This document shows positions 8,181-15,793 of a DNA stretch of 64,000 nt, piece after piece (the first letter of the stretch is position 1; each line of letters opens with the position of its first letter). Position numbers and translations under genes: made by a program. The notes beneath the pieces are model-generated. The model was not told the DNA's origin and made no database searches. It saw only the letters and a program-made list of their open reading frames with translations. The DNA comes from Oscillatoria nigro-viridis PCC 7112. GTDB lineage: Bacteria > Cyanobacteriota > Cyanobacteriia > Cyanobacteriales > Microcoleaceae. The stretch spans positions 3,610,501-3,674,500 of the forward strand of contig NC_019729.1 of NCBI RefSeq assembly GCF_000317475.1. Direction: 5' to 3'.

Positions 8181-11100
8181 ATGATTGAGATCACAAAACT
8201 TTTCCTAGGATATCACATTAACGAGCAAATATACGCAGGAAATCGAACTCTAGTTTATCGCGGCATTCGCTCGGAAAATGGGCAACCCGTCGCGATCAAA
8301 CTGCTGCGAAATGACTTTCCCAGCTTCAACGAATTGGTTCACTTCCGCAACCAATACGTGATTGCTAAAAACTTAAATATCCTAGGCATTGTCAAGGCAT
8401 ACAGCCTGGAGAGCTATCATAACCGCTATGCTCTGGTGATGGAAGACTTTGGCGGAATTTCCTTAAGTAGCTACCTCTCAAGTATTGCATCCGCGAGCGA
8501 GGAACATCTAGAAGGCTTGCCCGTTAACGAGTTTTTTCCCATGGCGATTCAAATTGCCAACGCCCTGGACGGACTTCACCGCCACCGAGTCATCCATAAA
8601 GACCTCAAGCCGGCCAACATTCTAATTAACCTGGTCAGCAAAGAAGTCAAGCTGATTGATTTGAGTATCGCTTCCCTGCTGCCGCGCGAAACCCAAGAAA
8701 TTCAAAATCCCAACGTCCTCGAAGGCACTTTACCCTACATATCTCCCGAACAAACTGGCAGGATGAACCGAGGCATTGATTACCGCACAGATTTCTACTC
8801 GCTAGGAGTAACATTCTACGAATTACTAACAGGAAAATTACCATTCCAAACAGACGATCCAATGGATTTGGTACACTGCCACCTCGCCAAACAACCGCTG
8901 GCAGCCTCAAAAGTTAACAGTAGCGTTCCATTGGTGCTGTCTCAAGTTGTCAGCAAACTGATGGCGAAGAATGCTGAAGACCGCTATCAAAGTGCCCTGG
9001 GACTCAAGTACGACTTAGAAACTTGCTTGTACCAGTTGAAACAGACAGGAAAAATCGTTAACTTTGATTTAGGGCAGCGAGATTTGTGCGATCGTTTCAT
9101 CATCCCCGAAAAATTGTACGGTCGCGAAACAGAAGTAGCTACGTTGTTGGCAGCCTTCGACCGCGTAAGTGCAGGTAGCGCGGAAATGATGCTGGTTGCT
9201 GGTTTTTCTGGGATTGGTAAAACCGCCGTCGTCAACGAAATTCACAAACCTATAGTGCGGCAGCGCGGCTACTTTATTAAAGGCAAATTTGACCAATTTC
9301 AACGAAACCTTCCCTTTTCAGCATTTGTCCAAGCTTTTCGCGATTTAATTGGGCACTTGCTATCGGAAACAGATGCCAAAGTCGAGCAGTGGAAATCGGA
9401 AATTTTGGCAGCTTTGGGCGATAGCGCTGGGGCGATTGTGGAAGTAATTCCCGAATTAGAAAGAATTATTGGACAGCAACCGCCAGTCCCAGAACTTGCT
9501 GGCAGTGCGGCTCAAAATCGCTTCAATTTGTTGTTTGAGAAATTCATTCAAGTCTTCACAACAAAAGAACATCCCCTGGTTATATTTTTAGACGATTTGC
9601 AATGGGCAGATTCAGCATCTTTGAAGTTGATGCAACTGCTAATGAGCGATATAGATAAACGCTATCTTTTCCTAATAGGAGCTTATCGGGATAACGAAGT
9701 TTTTCCAGCGCATCCGTTGATGCTGACGTTAGCGGAGATTCAAAAAAATGAAGCAAAGGTGAATACAATTACCTTAGCGCCGCTCGATGGCTCTGATGTA
9801 AATTGTCTAGTGGCAGACACTTTGAATTGTTCTACAAAGTTAGCAAAACCACTGACAGAATTAGTTTATCAGAAAACCAAAGGTAATCCATTTTTCGTAA
9901 CGCAATTTCTTAAATCTTTACACGAAGATGGACTGATTGCATTTAACTTTGATTCCCGCTATTGGCAGTGCGATATTGCACGAGTGCGATCGCTAGCTAT
10001 TACCGATGATGTAGTCGAATTCGTGGCAATTGGGTTGCAAAAGCTGCCGCTTAAAACGCAGGAAGTGTTGAAGTTAGCGGCTTGTATTGGCAATCAATTC
10101 GATTTAGCAATTTTGGCAATTGTTGATGAAAAAACTCAAGTAGAAACAGCATCTGCTTTATGGAAAGCACTGCAAGAAGGACTGATTTTACCAATTAGTG
10201 AAGTTTATAAGTTTTATCAAGCAGAGGGTCATGCGGAATCGGTAATTAGCAATGGTAAATGTGACCAATTAGCAATTACTAATGACCAGTTAGCGAAATA
10301 CAAGTTTTTGCATGATCGAGTGCAACAAGCTGCCTATTCCCTGATTCCCGATGACCAAAAGCGATCGACTCACTTAAAAATCGGTCAACTCTTATTAAAG
10401 AATACGCCCGAAGCCGATCGAGAAGAAAGAATCTTCGATATTGTCAACCACTTAAATATGGGATCAGAATTAATTACTGAACAGGCAGAATGCCATGAAT
10501 TAGCCCAATTAAATTTGGTTGCTGGAAAGAAAGCCAAAGCTTCAACAGCCTACGCTGCTGCTACTGAATATTTGAACTCCGGAAGGGAATTACTGACAAT
10601 CAATAGCTGGGAGAGTCAGTATCAACTAACTTTGACGCTGCATGAAGAAGCAGCAGAAGCGGCATATCTGAACGGCGATTTCGATCGGATGCAGAGATTG
10701 ACTGATATAGTGTTGCAACAAGCTATATCGCTACTGGACAAAGTGAAGGTGTACGAAGTCCAGATCCAAGCTTATATGGCTCAGAACAAGCTACAGGAAG
10801 CTTTGAATGCGGGCTTGCAAGTGTTAAAGCAGTTGGGGGTAGAGTTTCCCAACTCGCCCAATCCGTCCGATATTGGGCAAGCATTAGGGGAAACGGCGGC
10901 AATTTTGAGTGGAAGGCGAATTGAGGATTTAATTGACCTGCCTCAAATGACCGATTCTCATCAACTAGCAACTATAAGGCTTCTGTCAAGCATATTTTCT
11001 CCTTGCTACTTTGCAGTTCCGCCACTGGTGCCTTTAGTAGTTTGCAAACAGATCGATTTATCCGTTCAATATGGCAATGCTTCTGTGTCTCCGTTTTCTT

Positions 11101-13649
11101 ATGCCGTATATAGTCTTCTTCTTTGTGGGGTTATAGGAGATATAGATTCGGGCTATCAGTTCGGTCAATTAGCTTTACGTCTATTGTCACAATTGAATGC
11201 TCAAGATATCGCAACCAAGACTCTCCACATGGTGCCTGCTGGCGTTCAACATTGGAAAGAACACCTCAGAAATATTTTAGAACCTTTGCTCTCAGCTTTC
11301 TCTAGCGGTCTGGAAACCGGGGATTTAGAATATGCTGGCTATGCAATCATGGTGTACAGCTACTGCTCTTATTTCGTTGGCAAGCAACTGACCTTCGTTG
11401 AACGAGAGATAGCAACCTACCGGGATGCAATTTTTAAAATTAAGCAAGAAACCTCGTTGCACTTTCAGGATATCTGGTGGCAAGCCGTCTTAAACTTGAT
11501 GGGAAAAAACCCGAATTCATGGCAGTTAAAGGGAGAAGTATACGACGAAGAGACAATGCTGCCACTGTATCAGCAAACCAATAATTACCTGGCCATTCAT
11601 TACTTACACTTGCACAAACTTATCCTGTGTTATGTATTTGAAAATTACCCAGAAGCCTTTAAAAGTATTCCTCCAACAGAAAGTTATTTGAGCGCAGCTT
11701 CAGGGCAGATAACTGCTGCCATTTTCTATTTTTACGATTCTCTAGTGCGGTTGGCGGTGTACTCGGATACTCCAGAGTCAGAGCAACAGGAACTTCTCGA
11801 ACGAGTACAAGCTAATCAAGAAAAAATGCAAAACTGGTCATATCATGCCCCCATGAATCATCTGCATAAATTCTATTTAGTAGAAGCAGAACGGCATCGG
11901 GTTTTAGACCAAAAATTAGAAGCGCTTGAGATGTACGACAAGGCGATCGCCCTCGCTAAAGAAAACGAGTACATCAACGAAGAAGCAGTAGCTCACGAAC
12001 TCGCCGCCAAATTCTACTTAGAATGGGGCAAAGAAAAACTCGCAAAACCCTATCTAATTGATGCTTACTATGCCTACGCAAAATGGGGAGCTAAAGCAAA
12101 GATTGACCATCTAGAACAGCATTATCCCCAATTACTGGCTCCCATCCTGCAACCGGATCGAAGTCGCCAGAATCCGACCGAAACAACTCACACCTCCAGC
12201 AGTGAATCATCCCTATCTAACAGAGATAGAACACTTGTCGGTAGCACCAGCAGTTGGGGGGTAGTAGATTTGCCGACAGTTATCCAAGCTTCTCAAGCTC
12301 TCTCGAGTCAAATCGATCTAGAGCAATTGCTGACTACTTTGATGCAAGTGGTGGTGAAGAATGCCGGAGCACAAACCGGAGCATTAATTTTGAAGGAAGA
12401 GGGAAACTGGAGGATAAACGTTCACTGCACAAACGGTCAAGACTGCCTTCTGCAATCAATTCCGGTTGAGGAGAGCGAGGTAATTCCTTTAACCCTGATC
12501 AACTACGTCAAACGTACAAAAGAAACCCTAGTTTTTGATGATGCTAGCACTCAACCAAGATTTGCATCTGACCCCTACACGATCCAACACCAACCTCAGA
12601 GCCTGCTTTGCACTCCGATCGGCGAGCGAGGCAAAATGATGGGGATTTTGTATTTAGAAAATAATTTAGCAACAGGGGTATTCACGGGCGATCGCGTCGC
12701 CATCCTCAACATCCTGTGCTCGCAAGCTGCAATTTCCTTACAAAACGCCCGACTGTATCAACAATCCCAGGAATATGCCCAAAAACTAGAGCAGTCTATT
12801 CAGGATCTCAAACAGATGCAGTTGCAATTGGTGCAGGGTGAGAAAATGTCTGCTCTCGGAAATTTAGTCGCAGGGGTAGCCCACGAAATTAACAATCCCG
12901 TAGGCTTTATCGCCGGCAACTTGCAACCCGCTCAAGAATACGTGGGGGATTTATTCAACTTGATCGATTTGTATCAAGAAAAATTTCCCAATCCGGGAGT
13001 GGAAATTGAAGCAGAAATTGAAGATATGGACTTGGAGTATTTGCGAGAAGATTTGCCCAAATTAATTGGCTCGATGCAGGAGGGAGTCGAGCGCATCCGC
13101 AATATCAGTACGAGTTTGAGAACGTTTTCCAGGGCAGATAGCGATCGACCTGTTTCTTTCAATATTCACGACGGACTCGAAAGCACTCTGCTAATTCTCA
13201 AGCACCGTTTAAAAGCCAGCGAGTTCCGCCCTGCCATTGAAGTTGTGAGAGAGTATGGTAACTTACCCCCAGTCAAATGCTTTCCCGGACAGTTAAACCA
13301 GGTATTTATGAATGTACTGGCCAATGCCATTGACGCTCTGGAGGAGTCAAATAAGGGGCGGAGTTTTAGTGAAATTAAAGCCCTACCCAATCAAATCACG
13401 GTTCAAACTGCTCTGAGCGAATCCAACAATCAGGTTGTGATTCGGATTAAGGATAATGGAGTGGGGATGTCGGCCGAAGTCAAGGAAAACATCTTTAACC
13501 ACTTATTCACGACCAAGGCTGTGGGTCAAGGAACTGGATTGGGATTGTCTATTGCCCGCCAAATTGTTATGGAAAAACATGGAGGTACATTACTCGTAAA
13601 TTGTTCCCTCGGTCAGGGTTCGGAGTTTGTGATTTCTATTCCGGTGTGA
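8181..13649 (+). CDS. Giant Ser/Thr kinase - AAA ATPase - GAF - histidine kinase
   Basis: This 1822-residue multidomain signalling protein is of the cyanobacterial HstK type. A Ser/Thr kinase-like domain covers about 8-270: the catalytic loop is HKDLKPAN (D141), the metal motif is DLS (D160) instead of DFG, and GTLPYISPEQTGR is the activation segment. An AAA/STAND ATPase covers about 300-650, with Walker A GFSGIGKT (341-348) and Walker B VIFLDDLQWAD. A long helical TPR-like region runs to about 1330. A GAF domain lies at about 1370-1530. A coiled coil leads to the histidine kinase core: H-box GVAHEINNP (H1568), N-box NVLANAIDAL, DNGVGM and GTGLGLSIARQIV. It probably integrates a ligand or protein signal in the cytoplasm, since no membrane segments are seen. 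A related gene lies at 23964. Both kinase activities are inferred only. Confidence 0.95.
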   Translation: MIEITKLFLGYHINEQIYAGNRTLVYRGIRSENGQPVAIKLLRNDFPSFNELVHFRNQYVIAKNLNILGIVKAYSLESYHNRYALVMEDFGGISLSSYLSSIASASEEHLEGLPVNEFFPMAIQIANALDGLHRHRVIHKDLKPANILINLVSKEVKLIDLSIASLLPRETQEIQNPNVLEGTLPYISPEQTGRMNRGIDYRTDFYSLGVTFYELLTGKLPFQTDDPMDLVHCHLAKQPLAASKVNSSVPLVLSQVVSKLMAKNAEDRYQSALGLKYDLETCLYQLKQTGKIVNFDLGQRDLCDRFIIPEKLYGRETEVATLLAAFDRVSAGSAEMMLVAGFSGIGKTAVVNEIHKPIVRQRGYFIKGKFDQFQRNLPFSAFVQAFRDLIGHLLSETDAKVEQWKSEILAALGDSAGAIVEVIPELERIIGQQPPVPELAGSAAQNRFNLLFEKFIQVFTTKEHPLVIFLDDLQWADSASLKLMQLLMSDIDKRYLFLIGAYRDNEVFPAHPLMLTLAEIQKNEAKVNTITLAPLDGSDVNCLVADTLNCSTKLAKPLTELVYQKTKGNPFFVTQFLKSLHEDGLIAFNFDSRYWQCDIARVRSLAITDDVVEFVAIGLQKLPLKTQEVLKLAACIGNQFDLAILAIVDEKTQVETASALWKALQEGLILPISEVYKFYQAEGHAESVISNGKCDQLAITNDQLAKYKFLHDRVQQAAYSLIPDDQKRSTHLKIGQLLLKNTPEADREERIFDIVNHLNMGSELITEQAECHELAQLNLVAGKKAKASTAYAAATEYLNSGRELLTINSWESQYQLTLTLHEEAAEAAYLNGDFDRMQRLTDIVLQQAISLLDKVKVYEVQIQAYMAQNKLQEALNAGLQVLKQLGVEFPNSPNPSDIGQALGETAAILSGRRIEDLIDLPQMTDSHQLATIRLLSSIFSPCYFAVPPLVPLVVCKQIDLSVQYGNASVSPFSYAVYSLLLCGVIGDIDSGYQFGQLALRLLSQLNAQDIATKTLHMVPAGVQHWKEHLRNILEPLLSAFSSGLETGDLEYAGYAIMVYSYCSYFVGKQLTFVEREIATYRDAIFKIKQETSLHFQDIWWQAVLNLMGKNPNSWQLKGEVYDEETMLPLYQQTNNYLAIHYLHLHKLILCYVFENYPEAFKSIPPTESYLSAASGQITAAIFYFYDSLVRLAVYSDTPESEQQELLERVQANQEKMQNWSYHAPMNHLHKFYLVEAERHRVLDQKLEALEMYDKAIALAKENEYINEEAVAHELAAKFYLEWGKEKLAKPYLIDAYYAYAKWGAKAKIDHLEQHYPQLLAPILQPDRSRQNPTETTHTSSSESSLSNRDRTLVGSTSSWGVVDLPTVIQASQALSSQIDLEQLLTTLMQVVVKNAGAQTGALILKEEGNWRINVHCTNGQDCLLQSIPVEESEVIPLTLINYVKRTKETLVFDDASTQPRFASDPYTIQHQPQSLLCTPIGERGKMMGILYLENNLATGVFTGDRVAILNILCSQAAISLQNARLYQQSQEYAQKLEQSIQDLKQMQLQLVQGEKMSALGNLVAGVAHEINNPVGFIAGNLQPAQEYVGDLFNLIDLYQEKFPNPGVEIEAEIEDMDLEYLREDLPKLIGSMQEGVERIRNISTSLRTFSRADSDRPVSFNIHDGLESTLLILKHRLKASEFRPAIEVVREYGNLPPVKCFPGQLNQVFMNVLANAIDALEESNKGRSFSEIKALPNQITVQTALSESNNQVVIRIKDNGVGMSAEVKENIFNHLFTTKAVGQGTGLGLSIARQIVMEKHGGTLLVNCSLGQGSEFVISIPV

Positions 13650-13973
13650 GCTCTCGACAATCAGCCCAGCAGCTTTGGCAATCCTTATCGGCTGTTGCTC
13701 GGCAATGTGCGGTCTGCTACACCGACTTTTGGGAGGCCTATGAACAGGTTCTACCCAGCAAGCGGCCGTAAGGCCGTGGGCAAGGAAACGGGGAAAACCA
13801 GTTATCTTGAGCGATTTAACAACACGTTACGCCAGCGAGTAGGGCGGTTAGTACGGAAAACTTTGTGGTTCTCGAAGAAATTGAGCAACCATATCGGTGC
13901 AATTTGGTATTTTGTCGATCGTGACAAGGCCTCTCTTCGTTCGCGACCATTACTATTCACAACTACCCGGTAA
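13650..13973 (+). pseudogene. IS1-family transposase 3' remnant, frameshifted
   Basis: The translation directly after the kinase stop reads QSAQQLWQSLSAVARQCAVC, then TDFWEAYEQVLPSKRP, in one frame. It then continues in another as KAVGKETGKTSYLERFNNTL and RVGRLVRKTLWFSKKLSNHI. Together these match the C-terminal part of cyanobacterial IS1-family transposases, with the single frameshift at about 13768-13775 (GCGGCCGTAAGG). The N-terminal half and both IS ends are missing, so it is a scar and not an active element. The adjoining kinase ends in a normal ATPase-domain C-terminus, so it appears undamaged. Confidence 0.85.
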
Positions 13974-14300
13974 TTCTACGTCTGACTGAGCATCTATCGC
14001 TCTAGTTTTATCAGATTTATTGCGGTTGCAGTGAAAGCAAGCTAGTGCCAAATTGTCAATATCGTTAAGCTGTCGCGCATTTAAATTGCATATTCGGGGC
14101 GGGCTCATAGGCCCACCCCACTCATTGTTTTATTGTTTTTTGACATACAATTTAAATCCCGAACAGCTTAGTCCCATTTTTAGTTAAGGGAATGATGTGT
14201 TTGATAGTAAACTCTACGTACTGCCATTGTTCGGAGCCATGACTATATTCGCACAGACATTTTGCTCTCTGACGAACTTGATTTTGGATATTTTCAAGGA
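13974..14300 (-). pseudogene. HNH endonuclease gene split by a MITE and truncated at its 3' end
   Basis: On the minus strand the reading begins near 14300 with LENIQNQVRQRAKCLCEYSH. It goes on through QWQYVEFTIKHIIPLTKNGT, which is an HNH core with the His-His pair in a KHIIPL version of DHIIPL. The frame is then interrupted by the MITE at 14068-14168. After the element the same frame resumes as NDIDNLALACFHCNRNKSDK, which supplies the CxxC of the HNH zinc site. The first CxxC is damaged (CEYS for CEYC), and the C-terminus is lost where the sequence meets the IS1 remnant. Removing the element and one TA copy restores an uninterrupted frame. HNH proteins of this type are often mobile or restriction-type nucleases; its specificity is unknown. 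Confidence 0.85.
14068..14168. mobile_element. TA-flanked MITE, copy 1 (101 bp)
   Basis: The imperfect terminal inverted repeats are AGCTGTCGCGCATTTAAATT on the left and AGCTGTTCGGGATTTAAATT, read from the opposite strand, on the right. The centre holds a GC-rich inverted segment (GGGGCGGGC / GCCCACCCC). It is flanked by TA on both sides (14066-14067 and 14169-14170). The uninterrupted HNH frame predicts one TA at the empty site, so TA is the target duplication. TA duplication is typical of IS630/Tc1-mariner transposases, so a non-autonomous IS630-type element is inferred. Confidence 0.88.
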
Positions 14301-14309
14301 TTTGACCGA

Positions 14310-14473
14310 AAGCATCCACGATACAAGCCCCCGGATTCATTCCGAAAGCAGACTCAGGACCCAGAAATAAAAAACAAACGTGTATCCGATGAAACTTGCC
14401 GAACGTATTTATCTCGCGCAAGTCAATGCTTCAATTCTTTAATCTAAAATCTAAAATCGCGCAATCGATTGAC
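14310..14473 (+). repeat. Dispersed repeat, copy 2
   Basis: This is the longer copy of the element at 5931-6074, with extra internal bases (for example after GATTCATTCC). It overlaps the 5' end of the HNH relic and may have replaced its original start region. Its nature is unknown, and no transposase accompanies it. Confidence 0.8.
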
Positions 14474-14488
14474 CGCGAGCGGACATTT

Positions 14489-14797
14489 CTACACAGTATG
14501 CTGAATCTGACCCAAGAAAAGATTGCGGACACTCCGATTGACAAAACTGAGGTAATCGTCGATTTCTTCGTAAAGATTGAGTTCTTATTCTTCGTCATGA
14601 TTTAGGGGCAAAGTTTGTTGTTTGTCCAACAGTTCTTGGATGCGATTTTTGACAGCGGTGGAGGCTCTAAAAAGGGGTATGCCTTCCACTAATTCAATTC
14701 GGACAGATCCTTCTATAGGTACAGTATCGCGCAGGTTTTCCCGTTTTGGCAGGATTAAAATAGTTGTGGATTTTAGGGGTTTCCGTCTTGATTATAT
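14489..14797 (-). pseudogene. Antitoxin-like small protein gene with internal stop
   Basis: The minus-strand frame reads STTILILPKRENLRDTVPIE, then GSVRIELVEGIPLFRASTAV and KNRIQELLDKQQTLPLNHDE. A TAA follows at 14585-14587, after which the same frame continues ELNLYEEIDDYLSFVNRSVR and stops at 14489. Cyanobacterial homologues recalled from memory have Gln at the stop (E-Q-E-L), so CAA has become TAA. The family is small and acidic, often paired with PIN or RelE-like toxins; that association is recollection and no toxin is adjacent here. A TAA also lies just upstream of the first homologous residues and no start codon is evident, so the 5' end is damaged too. Confidence 0.7.
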
Positions 14798-14808
14798 CTA
14801 CGTTTTTT

Positions 14809-15414
14809 TCAATCTTGCCTAATACTATCGGGTACGCCCACCGCCGAAATACCCGATATTGCCTTTAAGTTTTGACACCGAATCAACTCATTAAAATCCA
14901 AACTGCGCCCTTCAATTTGCGCCACAGCCTCGATCGCCCCCAGCAAATGTCCGGCTGCTTCCGCTTCGTTGTAACCGCGCCTGAGAGCGACTCTAATCGC
15001 CCCTTCGTCAGCATCTAACTCTACTTGGGAACTGCGGTTGTCGCGCCAAATTCGAGTCATGGCGAGTCCCGTCAAACCGCCCGCGATCGCAGTGCCGATC
15101 GCATCTCCCTGCAACAATTCTACAACAGTCCCGACAATTCCCGCCAGAGCTGCACCTTGATAAATATCCGGTTTAAACCACTTAACATTGCACAGAAAAC
15201 TTACATTCCTTAATATCAGTAAATCCCGCTGCGGCTTAGATAGCAGCCGCCACAAATCAAAATTAATATAAATCGGGCGAGATTGATTCCAAGGTAAAGG
15301 AAAATCGCAGTCAATTACCGTTGATTGTTGGGGCTTATTAATAATTTTACACGTCATGCGGCCGGAAGCGGGCATCACATCTAACAGGCGGCGAATTTCT
15401 GGTTCGGGATTCAT
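14809..15414 (-). CDS. DUF3318 cyanobacterial protein
   Basis: This protein of about 201 residues has the N-terminal signature PEIRRLLDVMPASGRM of the DUF3318 family, which is found almost only in cyanobacteria and has no established function. A central part holds FDLWRLLSKPQRDLLILRNV. A weakly hydrophobic, Gly/Ala-rich segment (IYQGAALAGIVGTVVELLQG, then AIAGGLTGLAMTRIW) may form one or two membrane helices. The C-terminal half is acidic and helical. ATG 15414 (MNPEPEIRR) is preferred because it starts the conserved region; in-frame starts at 15444 and 15459 are possible. It ends 11 bp from the antitoxin-like relic, on the same strand. Confidence 0.85.
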   Translation of the reverse strand: MNPEPEIRRLLDVMPASGRMTCKIINKPQQSTVIDCDFPLPWNQSRPIYINFDLWRLLSKPQRDLLILRNVSFLCNVKWFKPDIYQGAALAGIVGTVVELLQGDAIGTAIAGGLTGLAMTRIWRDNRSSQVELDADEGAIRVALRRGYNEAEAAGHLLGAIEAVAQIEGRSLDFNELIRCQNLKAISGISAVGVPDSIRQD

Positions 15415-15478
15415 AAATTTTCGGGAATTGGGAATTGCTTGCATCGGCCTAAAAAACAATAATATCGGTCACGGTTTC

Positions 15479-15549
15479 GTAGGGGCGGGTTCACCAACAA
15501 TATTTAACTCCCCTCAAAAATCTACAGAAACCCGCCCCCACCCAACCAA
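15479..15549 (-). repeat. Degenerate GGGGCGGGTT repeat, inverted orientation
   Basis: TAGGGGCGGGTTCACCAACA, an intervening stretch and AAACCCGCCCCCACCCAACC form a hairpin-like element. It matches the reverse complement of the tandem units at 15608-15785. Confidence 0.65.
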
Positions 15550-15607
15550 TAAACTACATCAACGTTCTTGATTTCGATAAAATACGAAAATATAACTGTA
15601 AGTATGC

Positions 15608-15785
15608 GGGGATTTACTGTTGGGTGAGTGAGGGCGGGTTTGAGAGATTTTCGATTATTGACAAATACTGTTGGTTAACCCGCCCCTACAAGTCCAGAGG
15701 GGATTTACTGTTGGGTGAGGGCGGGTTTGAGAGATTGTCGATTATTGACAAATACTGTTGGTAAAACCAGCCCCGACAAGTTAAG
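15608..15785 (+). repeat. Tandem duplication of a ~90-bp GC-rich palindromic repeat
   Basis: Two head-to-tail units (15608-15698 and 15699-15785) each start GGGGATTTACTGTTGGGTGA and continue with GGGCGGGTTTGAGAGATT. Both then share CGATTATTGACAAATACTG and end near CCCGCCCCTACAAG or its variant. Each unit can fold GGGCGGGTT against AACCCGCCC; in unit 2 the right arm is mutated. The pair lies just beyond the stop of the minus-strand nupC gene and could form its transcript 3' end. Confidence 0.75.
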
Positions 15786-15793
15786 AGAAGATA

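Noticed and set aside
14396..14822. Short plus-strand ORFs in the graveyard
   Set aside because: The minus strand explains the same bases as the antitoxin-like gene; the plus frames are shadows.
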